From: Spirodela intermedia | Lineage: Eukaryota > Streptophyta > Magnoliopsida > Alismatales > Araceae | Assembly: GCA_902729315.2 (NCBI GenBank) | Contig: LR746270.1 | Location: 1,166,501 to 1,230,500 of the forward strand | Direction: 5' to 3' | DNA length: 64,000 bases | Part shown: piece by piece, positions 53,550-64,000 of the stretch | How the letters are laid out: each line of letters opens with the position of its first letter | Position numbering within the stretch: position 1 is the stretch's first letter | Position numbers and translations under genes: made by a program | The notes under the pieces: model-generated | What the model was told of the DNA's origin: nothing | The model's database searches: none | Seen by the model: the letters and a program-made list of their open reading frames with translations, nothing else

Positions 53550-56500
53550 TCATAGCTGATAGTAGCTACGTGGTGCCAAAGGGTCAGCTGGAAGAGGCGG
53601 ATAACGCTCTGAACCGTAGTACAGATTGGGGCCCACTGATGCTGACGGAGCATGAGCGAGGTGATCAAACATGTAAGGGCCAGGAGGAGTTGACGGGGGA
53701 GGCGGGTGGAGGTCTGACCAATAAGCCGGCTTGGGGGGACCCACGGGTACTGGTGGATCACGAGCTGGCAGATGGTGAGATCTTCTAGGCAATAGGGACG
53801 GCAGCTTATGATAGGCCAGGTGGTGAGGCTCGGGGGGGGGTGGGGACCCTGGTTGAGGTGGCGCCCTGTAGTTAAGTTGACCAGGAACGAAGGACTGTGG
53901 GTAAGATGAGAGGATTTGACTCTCAGGCCAGCTGGGTCTTCCAATTGGTTCGGTGTAGCGCATCTTCTTTGGCAGTGGAGTGTTGTTGCTCGGAACAGTG
54001 AGTGAATCATGGTAGGGAAAACTCCTTTTAGGGTTGCCCAATCCACTGAGGATCGCATCTTCCTGCCGGGTATGGAGAGAAACGGGGCCAAATAGGAGGA
54101 CTTTCAAATCCGAGCCCTCCATGTAACCGTTCCTGAAGCTGAGCAGGTGATCAAGGGATCTGTCGATGCACTCATATATCTGCGGAAGTTCAAGTTTCCC
54201 CACCGCCCGTGCACAATTTTGAGATCGGTCCAAGAAATCCTCTACCTAAACAAAAGAAAATGGTAAGAGGAATGGGCTTTGGATAATATGCTTGATTATG
54301 AAATGTTCTACGATGTGAAGGGAACTTACACCAACATTACTGAAGCCCCAGTTTTTAGATATCCAAGATCCCTCGTAAGTGCTTGCACATAGACCAAGTT
54401 CCCATAAACTTCTTACGGATGAAAGCTGCAAATAACAAAAGTGATGCGGATATTGCATGATTTTCGGAAGAAAAAAGACTGGAAAGTGAACTATAAGTTC
54501 AAACAACTGTTTTGCTGATTCTCCAAAAAAGCATCTTATTAGTCTGTGTACAGGCTCAGAGCATTCTCCAGCAGATAGGAAATGAAAAATTCTACCTAAT
54601 AGTGAGGAGAAGCTATATGTAATGGTTGTGAGCTTCCCACCGGAGAACCCAGAAGTTGTTTGTAAGGGAGTGGGGGGAGAATGGATGATAGCTTTTGGAG
54701 GATCTTGTTTTATTAATGATGATTCTCTTGATGTTTAATGATAATGGAAAGTGCAATGATTTCTGTTTCCTGTTACCATTTATTTTACTCAACGGTGATC
54801 TTCTTCTTCAGATATTTCTCCATCTCTGTGGCAGAAAAGGATAATTTACCTTGCTCAATAGAGAGACAAAGAGCTCAGCTAGAGATTCTTTATTTTCTCT
54901 CCCAAACTGTCTGAATTCATGGACGACCTTCTGCACACTGATGGGTTGTTGACCATCTGACAATAAGAAGCAAATAGAAATTCTTGTCGACAATATTTCT
55001 GATAAGGAACAATGAGTAACCTTCAAACATCAAGCAGTCAATGATATGAACCTCTATATATCTAGACGGGAGAATGAAAGGTTAAAAGAACGCACGTGAT
55101 GTGATTTTTCTCCGCATTTTTTTTTGGACATTTTGGCATAAATATCATCGCATGCAATATTACATATAAACTATGGATGAGCGTTAATAAGACTTTATTG
55201 CAGGAAAAAAATATATATATGACAAGTCTCTGAAATAGTCTCCCGGAAGATATTACCTCTCAAAAGTGCAGAGAAAGGGGGTAGTATAGGGGGATCTCGA
55301 GTCTGCACTAGAAAGAATGAAATAAAATGTCATCATTAAAATATTTTTTTAATGAAATAAGATTTCATCATTAAAGAAAACCCAAGTATATATTCTACAG
55401 CACGTCACTAGACCAGGGATTACACTGGCCCAGAAGACTTGGAAGTAATGAATGGCATGCTTCCACTGAAATCGGTATGTTACATAAGTGCGATAATAAA
55501 ACGAAATAAGTTAGTACGTTTATTACACATAAATTTAAAATAAAACTGGGTCCATTTTCTGTTTGAATATAAAAAACGGGACCACCTACGTAGAAACACA
55601 ATTATCATGTCCGGCAGGTGTCCAAGTTCTTGAGCTCCTAGTGAGGGAATGCTTTCTGAATTTTCCTCATCAAACGGAACCAGCAAATAAGGCCCTCACG
55701 CGTGGTCAATCCTCAAGATATCATTAAGTAAAATCTTCACCACTTCTATGTCATCGGGTCACCAGTACTATTTTCAATCAGTATGCAAAAAATGGTAGCA
55801 TTCCTCATTATTGGTCTTTCAAAAAGATCGAAAAGAAGGTTAGTTTATCCTGCAGTCCACCACATGGAAGAAACCTTCATGTTCAAAAGACAACAGGGTT
55901 TCTGTCTTTGGTATTGATTTTATTTGCCTCTCTTGATTCACGATTTTATGTCCCGTTTTTATGAAAGCGGCAAGAGAGAGAATTAAAGAATCTAAATGAA
56001 AGATGAACACCGTGAGACAGAGAAAAGGTGAAATTCATATTTTTGGGGACAAAAGAATAATTTTTTAATAAAATATGCTTCAATTAAAAAAAATCTATGG
56101 ATTCCACCTTCTAGAAAAATAGATGAAAAGATTCGCAGAAGTCTAAGCAGTGCATTTTTTTTGAAATAGAACAAACATTCATTGAAGATTTCAAGTGATG
56201 ATGCAAATGAAAAGCAAATGAGATTTCAAGATAAACTCGAACTATTTTTTGTACCTGCAAATGAAAAGCAACCAGCAATGTAATGGATAGAGAACTCAGT
56301 GTATGATCTTTAGAACTGTTGATGCGATGAGCCTTCGCCCAAACCTTTGTCTGCATGAGAAATAAGATAATTACAAAGTAAAATTAAAGTTCAGATATTG
56401 AAGAAACGAATCTCAAGCACGAGAATATGATCAATCTTTCCAGCTCAGAAGAAAATTTCCAGATGTTACAATAACCCTCTGCAGGGAAGTGCTAGGGATC

Positions 56501-59184
56501 GTTACGACTAACATTCTTGAGGGCTTAAATACAGATAAGTGTACTAAACTGGGGAAATACAGAAGGTATTATGACAATCAATAATGAATCGTGTATTAAA
56601 TCAAGTTATACCAGAAAGCATAGTATCCGAAACCTTCCATCAACCAGACACATCAGATTGATCATCATGGATCTTGAAATACCATCCTTATTTTCGACAG
56701 AAATATCACATTCAATGCCCGTACCACGATCGACAACTTTCAGAACTGGCACTCTAGCTCTCATAATCGGTAACACGCCAAACACATTTCCTTTCCCTAT
56801 AACATCATAAAGATATGATTACTGCATTGTAAACACAAACGTCAACAATGTTTAATGAGATAATTTTATCCGTGAAAAAAACTTTTTCAATAAAAAAATT
56901 TCGCTTTAATAACCACGGTGCAGATTGCATAAGGATAAGAAATAAGGGGAAGAGAAGATCATAAGTGGAATTGAAAATAAAATACAATTTTGGCATGATG
57001 AAAATGAGCAGAGTCTCTGAAAGAATGGAAAACCAGTATACCATCCATGAGCCCAGTGCCAACTATTTGGGATTCCATAAGGACGATGGTGATCACAATA
57101 ACACACTATGACCGCTTCGATTACTCACAACTACAGCTACTGGTTTTATGAGCGCCTCTTGTCAGGACCCAGCACGCAGGATACGCTGGATGGGATAGAA
57201 TTGGAAAAGCATTGGAATGCTCTGATGAACATATAATTCAATACAAACAAATCTGCCATAGACCCAAGGTATGATGACTACAAAAAAATTTGCATACCAA
57301 GCTTCCAAAGATAAATGATGAATTCTTTTAGCGCAGGAAAATGTTAACATGAAGACATTTCCATAATAGACATATCTATACAGATTCATTCACTTTTTTC
57401 ATGAAACATGTCGAGAAATGGTCCCATGCTGGTTATCGCAGAAATAGACCTATGATCATAAAGTGGTTTTGATTGGAACGGCTCACTAAATCTATCAGTA
57501 CAGATCTCACTCGCCTGTGTGATAATCATATTACCTCGGAAGTTGCAAGTAGTAGTTTTTCAATGATAATAAAAGGGCAGAGTAGAGGTGAGAGAATAAT
57601 CTCAAGATTCAAATAATGAACCTGAAATAGAAAGAACGCTTTAAAGGAAAAGAGGAATTACTTTGGTGCGCATAAAGAACCTTGGCAAACTTCCTAAGAG
57701 CAGAGATCTTCCTCTCCCGAGGAAATGAAGAGGTTTCATCAGCAATAAAATTAAGAGAGAGATCCAAGTCACTTTTAGGGGTAAACATGTCCATCACAAA
57801 TGAACCAAATGGCTCCACAGTAGGAAAACCATTGTTATAGCCTGAAGATACAAGAATGCCATTAGCTCTTACTTTGAACAAGCGAAGAAAGAAATAATAT
57901 CACTGAGAAAAAGACAAGGTACACATACTTCTGACAAAAAAAATCGACTAACATTACCAGTTTTTCTGTTCAAAATAAGAGTCTGAAATATTTTATAATC
58001 TAAAATTTTAAAAAATGTGTTATTTTAACAAAAAATTAGATCAGAAGGACTTATAAAAATTAAAAAAAAGATTGCGAAAAAGGGTTGCAATCTGTAAATA
58101 TGCCAACATGTTTTCATGAAGGCAATCATCTATTTCGGTTTTCTAATTAATTGACTCTAGGATCCTCCATTTCAACTTGAAATATCAAAAAATAAATATT
58201 GGGACATGCTGCAGGGCAAACAAATGAGCATATTACTTTCACGATACACCAACAATCAGTAAATTAAAGAGTTAATATTTCTCTGCTATAACTAACACAT
58301 CAGAACAAAGAAAAAGCGAGTACGGAAGGCCAGAAAGTAGAATTTCATGTATAGCTAATTTACCATATGTCTCTTTCGCCATAGAATCAAATACATGGAC
58401 CAAATGTCTGCGATGTTCATAGTCAACTTTTCTTGGGTGCAGAACGTCATACGCATCTAGTAGTAAGACCTCAAGAGCAGAAATGCAGCGAGGACTGAAT
58501 CTATACAGCCGTGACACTTGTAACTCAAGCTTCCTTGATCTCTTGCATAGGTCTAGATAAATAGAATTAAGAATTTAAAAAGGAAAAGGTAAGAAAGAGC
58601 GAATAAACTACAGTTTTAAGAGCATTAAACTTGTAAAAAAGGAATCAACGAAAGGTAGGATGTACTGTAAAACTTGATGAATAGATTCAAAAAAGAAAAG
58701 GCCGTCTTTTCTTTGCCAAAACCCAGGTTCCCTTTTTTGGATATCTATGATGCATGCTTGAGACGTGAAAACAGAATCTGTGCATGCATGCTAGTAATGC
58801 TAACTTATTGATATTTTAGCAACTACAATAAATTTTTAAATGTGAATAAAAGTGTAATAATAAGTTTTTCATCTGTAAAATAATATAGCAGCCATTCATA
58901 CAAATGTGAATATTACAAAAAAAATGTGCATCTCAATAATGAGAGTATAGTAAATGCTTTCATTTAATGTTTCTCACAGTGATATGTACCGTTCATCTGA
59001 TGATCCATACATTATAGTTTCTAGTACAAAATCGATGCAGCAGATACCCAAAACATATTGTATCTAAACATTAGTTATTGGATAGAATTTTGATACTGAA
59101 GTAATCTTTACCAGAATACGAGTAAAGTAACAATATGATCAAAGTTTCATATACCAAACGTCTACCTGTATCATCTGACTCCAT
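53550..59184 (-). CDS. HESO1-like nucleotidyltransferase (terminal uridylyltransferase/noncanonical poly(A) polymerase family)
   Basis: This family adds nucleotides, usually uridines, to the 3' ends of RNA; HESO1 itself tails unmethylated microRNAs and cleaved targets to trigger decay. Nine exons join in phase: 59166-59184, 58364-58552, 57662-57841, 56612-56796, 56255-56350, 55257-55302, 54850-54956, 54330-54425 and 53550-54245, giving 537 residues. The Pol-beta-like core is complete: FGSFVMDMFTPKSDLDLS holds the metal-binding Asp pair (about 94 and 96), and GIECDISVENKDG holds the third (about 160). Then TKVWAKAHRINSSKDHTLSS leads into the helical central domain. The last 150 or so residues are Pro-, Tyr- and His-rich and low in complexity. 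The first exon is only 19 bases (MESDDT) and is the least certain part. It most resembles HESO1, but a closely related family member is equally possible. Confidence 0.88.
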
Positions 59185-61028
59185 GATTCACCAGTTCCTA
59201 CAGACATTGCAAAATACCGTCAGAATCTATAAGTCAATAATGTAAAAGATGAAATCAAATAGTCAAAACATCCCTGATAAAATCAAATAGTCAACTTACG
59301 ATTGTTGGAAATAAAACTAAAAAAAAAAGAGAATGTTAGAATTAAGTGGAGGGACAAATATGTCAATCATGGCCTAATATCTAAAAAAACTTCGACGTAT
59401 GTCCTGGATAAGCGATCAACTTCATGTCAGAATTCTATGCCATTTCAAGCCAATGATTACAATTCAGCTTGAAGATCATCTCTTTCTCAGAAAGGCGACG
59501 CCACAGAACTTTCAACCGTACATTGCAACTCTTGCGGTCATTTGGGAGGAGCCGCAAAAATTACATATTTAGACGTGAACTGCTCAACTAATAAAGTTTC
59601 GCTCTTTATTTCTACATGAGTGAGAGAGGGGGCAAATTTTCCGTGATCAGGAAGGAAGCGGTTCCACTATAATGAGAGTCTCCGGACTGTAGAAAGCTGA
59701 CACTATGAGTTACTTCTGTGTCAGAAGTTTTATGAAGAGTTGATTTACGCTTGCAGATCATTGTATATATTTTTGACACCTTATGAATCAGTCATTGCAT
59801 ACACTCTGCCCAAAAAAAATAAAATCCACAAAATTTACATGAACAAACAGGTAAAACAGTTAAGTTTCACGAGAAAGTTTCAATCCAAGATGAAAACTAG
59901 TTGCAGTAACAACAATAACGCCATCATGATCATGAAGAAGACGATAGCCAATTCGACTGATCATTCCGAGAAACTAGAATCTAGAACAACCGGAAACAAA
60001 GATGAGGATATAAGAGTGGGGCATCTGCGAAAGCTGTGGCGAAGTCTCCGGTGGCGAAGGGACCGTGTATATGAGAAACAGACGGCGAGAAGAAACCCAG
60101 AAAAAGAAACGGGTGGTCAAGGTTCCCCCGGGGAGGTAGGAGGCGGTGTACACACCAGGCAAGTCGAAAGGGATTTCTGGGTTTTTCCTCTGCTCGGAAT
60201 CTGCGGCGAGCTTTCACCGGTCGTAACCTCCTTCCTGCCGAATCCCTCGGGCTTTCGCAATTCGCCTGCTTCGTCCCCCCTCCCCCCAAGGAACAAACTG
60301 CTGTTCCAACTCCAAGGAAGCGGGATGATCAAGCTGTTACAGAGGGCATCAGCAGATGGCTGAGCCCAGCCCCGGCCGCCCTCCAGTTCTATACGATGGG
60401 AAGATAAAAACCATTCGGAAAAACAGGAGCGACGACAGGCCGGATCAGGCTCAAGCTTCAACTTCGTGGCCCATATGAACTAAGCCCAGGTCGGAGTGAC
60501 CTTCAATGAACTAAACCTTTTTGTACGAATGAATAACTGGAGGTGCAGGGACCATCCTCCTCTGCGTCGGGCTACACTGCTCTTCATACTGTCCTTCTAC
60601 TCCGCCACACTCCTACGGGCATCGCCCAAGCTGGAAGGCGGCGCGGGTCCGTCCGCCATTGCCTTTTACTTACCTTTAAAAGAATATTTACTTTAGTTAT
60701 CATTCCTCGTGCATTATTCGTTAAATTATCAATTTACCCTAATTGTATAGGAATATTAATATTACTTATTTTTTCGTGGTTTATTCCCCATAACTCTGTG
60801 CATAATATTACCGCCCTCCATAATATTTCCTCATGCGAGCGCAGCATTTCCACAATAAATAACAATTATTATCATTATTATTGTAACAAATAATAATATT
60901 AATATTCCTATTATAGACAGGGTGAATGAGAGGGGGAGTGGTAATCAGATGGAAGAACCTGGCAAGGTGAGTGGGGAGCGGTTTCCTCTTTTGACTGCGT
61001 GGAGAAGGGTGGGGGAGGTTCGTCAGCT
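59185..61028. other. Upstream region of the HESO1-like gene and 3' region of the RING gene
   Basis: I see no supported gene. Minus-strand frames at 60117-60461 are Ser- and Pro-rich and most likely leader or promoter sequence of the HESO1-like gene. 60680-60930 is strongly AT-rich with a TAATAATATTAATATT-type stretch. Confidence 0.4.
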
Positions 61029-64000
61029 TCACAGCAGGTAGTAGCCTCTGATCACCTCGTCAATGAGGGAGCGGCACAGCGGGCAATTGCCGCCCCCCCC
61101 GACCAGCTCGTTGGCACACTTGGTGCACGCGCACATGTGGCCGCATCTGAGCCAGAGAAAGAGAGAGAGAGAGAGGGGCATGAGATGGTCCGTTTCCAGG
61201 AAGTCAACGGAGAGAACAAGTGGGGTGGGTGGGGAGTGGAACCTGTAGAGAAGTGAATCGATGGGACTGTCGCAGCAGACGCAGCAGGCCTCCTTCCTCA
61301 CGAGGCCCCATCTGGGCACGTTGACCCCCACTGATTCTTCTTCGCCTGCCGTACACGCTGACCGTAGTGTAAGTCAAAGAAACACAGGCCACGGAGGACA
61401 AGGTGGGAATATAGTAAGGACCTTGCCCGGCGACCGACTGATGACGATTCAGGGCGGCGGCGACTTACTGATTTATCGATCGCTGCAGCTCCACCTGCAG
61501 GCCCATGCAGGCCTCCAGCATCCTCTGCATGTGGGTCATTCTTCGCTGAAGCCTGGCCACGTCCGCCCTTAGATCGTTGACTACGTCCCGCTCCTGCACG
61601 TATAAGAAAGTATTCGGCAGCTGTTGAGAACCCACAGCAGTTCACGCCTTCCAAAAGCAGCGGAAGCTGTGAATGTGGCTTACTATTTCTTCTCGGTGGA
61701 AGCTGCGACGAGCCCAGTTGGCGGGATGCATCGCCCGATGCCAGAGTGGCAGGGAGGCGGCAATGGAGGTGGAGACACGAGCAGTGGGATCGAGGCAGAA
61801 TCCTCTGGGACATCATCGTTCCGATCACCTCCACCAGGAACCTGATCTTCCGCTGAATGGGTTTGGAGGTCCCATTCAGCTGGGGAGTGGGCTTGCCTGT
61901 GAATATACGACTGAATCAGTCTGTCTAATCTCTCTCTAAACCCACTGCGAAGAAGATTTGAGACACTCCTCCTGAAAGAGGGGGAAATTAATCGTCAACA
62001 GGCTACAGCACGCCAGAAAAAAAGAAGAAAAGCTGGAGCCAATAAACTACTGAGCAGCTCTCTGAGTTCTGTCCTATACACGTTGTCATCGTCATCAGGT
62101 GGGTTGAACCCATTGACCCTTCTGACAGGTATGGATGGTTGACTTCTTGAAGGAACTGAAGAGCCTCCTCTTCCCAATTCTCAACTGTCTCACGAGTCTC
62201 ATCCTCGTTCCACTCGTGGACCTCTGGTTCATGGCGATTACTTGACGTTCCCTGGGACCAAATTTGGTCAATGCTCTCCTCCCAATGTCCACCAGATTCT
62301 TCTCCTAAACCAGAATTCCATTGACTAAATCCGGCTTCACCCAACTGCGGCCGGCCACGTCTCTCATCCTCTGGTTCTTCCTGCCGATTCTCTCCTAAAC
62401 TTCCATGGGGGCTGGTGCCCCCCAACTCGCCCATTGGAGTCTCAGACAACTGACGGTCATCATTGCCTTCATTACCAGGTTGAGACTGTTCACAGCTAAC
62501 AGTTCTGGGTTGCACAGCAAGGTGCGGCTGAGGCTGATCACTTCTGGTACCATCAATGCTATGCCCAGATGAAGCATCAAAATGATTGCTGGCTTGCCTT
62601 CGAACACTGTTTTCTAGCCTGAAGCGAAACCCAATATAAACAACAAAGATAATCAACATGGATTACCTCGTTTCAAAAGATCCCAGTAGAAAATCAATAC
62701 GATCAAGTCCATAGTTCTGGTACATTCAGCATGAAAGAAACATAAGTAAAAAAAAACACATTTTCAGATCAAACTAGAAATAAATAAAACCACTCCCCCA
62801 ATTGTGTTACTTGTTGCCTTTTCCACAGGCCTAGAAATAAGTTGGCTCTTTCGCACAGTTTGCCCAGAGGCTCCTTGATTCAAGAGTGTCTATTGTTGTC
62901 AGCGAGAAAATCGATTCTACTTACAGGAAAGAGTATTTCATTTGAAAATATCCCTTTCAAAGCTGTATAGATCACCGATATTTTCACTTAACTTACAGGG
63001 GATCTCGATCCTCATTTCTAGGGCGTTCATCAACGCAGAATGCAAGAAATTTCCCGTAGTCTACCTTGATCTCTTTAAATACACTCCGGTAAACAACATA
63101 AGTTCATGATTATCAGGGGTGGTCCAAGGTATCATAGACCCTGTTTGATGTAAGATAGTTCCCGGTAGAAAACAAACCTAAGTATTTTAACCAATATTTA
63201 CCAGCGGACAAATCAACTAATGATAAAGCAAGTTCACATTTCACAAAAAAATCTAATTATAACCAGGGTTCATAAAAAAAATAAAAATCCGTACGGTAAA
63301 TATATTTTTTTCTACGTCATTGTTTAATATTTTAATTCGTTTTAAGATCATCACTTACAAGTAGGTAACAGAGGTGATTTTTTGCCACATTGGGGTTGAT
63401 GATAACTGTGGTCAATATGCGGGACTCTAGTTTAAACCATAAACCCATATTGTCTATACACAAGTTCAACAAAAATTGCAAAAGACGAGTTTTTTTCTCG
63501 TTAACTTATCAAAAAATAAGTCAGAATTAATGGCAACCCTCGTGGGATCTATATCAGTGTCTTCTGATATCAACCAAGGGACAGTGAGTTGTTGGTCGGT
63601 AAGAGAAGTCAATAATCTCTTAGGTGCGTCTGACTGTACTTTTCTTTCAAAAAAGCCATGATGTTGAAAATATTCCACAGAGATCTCCATGGGAAGAACA
63701 TGGCATTAGGATAGCATACCTCAGACAAGAGACCGGATGCCGTTGCCTTAGCTGACCTATTTCTCTTGCTGCCATGGAAGGTGACCTCTCCTCTTCCGTG
63801 GAAACCCCGTTACGCAAGAATCTCCCCCTAAGAAGAGACTGCAAAAGCATTCTTACTTAAATGGCGACACGATTCATGAGCTCATGCATTATGTACGCAT
63901 GACACATAACACAGAAGAAAAACGAGTAGCTTCTTTTGTTAGCCGATACTGACATATGACGCGACTGACCTAAATGTGTAACGTGATTTTATTGACTTCT
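61029..64000 (-). pseudogene. RING-type (C3HC4) E3 ubiquitin ligase gene with frameshifts and a stop, 5' part outside window
   Basis: Homologous plant proteins are long, mostly disordered, end in a RING finger and are thought to be ubiquitin ligases. Recognised exons: 63720-63838 (LLRGRFLRNGVSTEEERSPS), 62047-62618, 61684-61971, 61422-61593, 61243-61345 and 61029-61146. The RING is intact: CCVCCDSPIDSLLYR, then CGHMCACTKCANELV and CPLCRSLIDEVIRGYYLL. Four lesions interrupt the frame. At 62173-62175 and 61752-61754 the frame slips by one base at runs of three G or C. At about 62047 the donor lacks its G. At 61465-61467 TAA stands where relatives have GAA, in SINQ-stop-VAAALNR. Apart from these, family words continue in order ([58 protein letters not shown]). 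It is either a young pseudogene or a gene with several sequence errors. Confidence 0.8.

Noticed and set aside
60117-60461. 114-codon minus-strand frame upstream of the HESO1-like gene
   Set aside because: The composition is low in information and unlike any family. It is more likely leader or promoter sequence.

Overview
This is nuclear DNA of a flowering plant. Every recognisable gene is split by GT-AG introns and matches a plant-specific or plant-typed family: CDC48, the mitochondrial glycerol-3-phosphate dehydrogenase SDP6, MTP1-type zinc transporters, a CSLA mannan synthase, organellar histidyl-tRNA synthetase, ARA6/RABF1, an SCPL51-like carboxypeptidase, a PLATZ factor, a HESO1-like nucleotidyltransferase and a plant RING protein. 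GC-rich first exons beside AT-rich introns, long CT/GA microsatellites and GGCCCA-rich promoters suggest a monocot outside the grasses; that is an impression, not a proof. Gene models were built by hand by joining exons whose splice sites, phases and family alignment agree. No tRNA, rRNA or CRISPR was seen.

Layout. 1-3565 (-): 5' part of CDC48, cut by the left edge. 4121-4451 (-): a coding-like remnant with a stop. 4842-6888 (-): a 257-residue, probably plastid protein of unknown function. 7563-12610 (-): SDP6. 12.9-27.6 kb: a repeatedly duplicated block with two MTP1 genes (16619-17794 and 23510-24757, both -), a decayed copy of SDP6 exon 1 (15.6-16.0 kb), three copies of one spacer and two decayed Ty3/Gypsy reverse-transcriptase remnants. 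The second MTP1 has an expanded His-rich loop and about 1.9 kb of foreign sequence in its leader intron. 28.2-29.07 kb: four copies of a ~209 bp tandem repeat. 29770-32868 (+): CSLA. 33206-41884 (-): histidyl-tRNA synthetase, convergent with CSLA and divergent from RABF1/ARA6 (42436-45707, +). 46405-49364 (-): SCPL51-like. 51087-52116 (-): PLATZ. 53550-59184 (-): HESO1-like. 61029-64000 (-): a RING-type E3 gene with several disabling lesions, cut by the right edge.

The genes do not form one pathway. They are housekeeping and trafficking genes with separate promoters. The main biology of interest is the SDP6-MTP1 block, where local duplication produced a zinc-transporter pair with different metal-binding loops. 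Other points of interest are the degrading RING gene, a possible GC-AG or optional intron in the carboxypeptidase, and repeats with internal order: an alternating 40/36 bp GATA array and a 69 bp (23-codon) minisatellite just 3' of the HESO1-like gene. I found no clear evidence of an unknown biological system; the nearest candidates are the unnamed 257-residue protein and the orphan exon inside the MTP1b leader intron.
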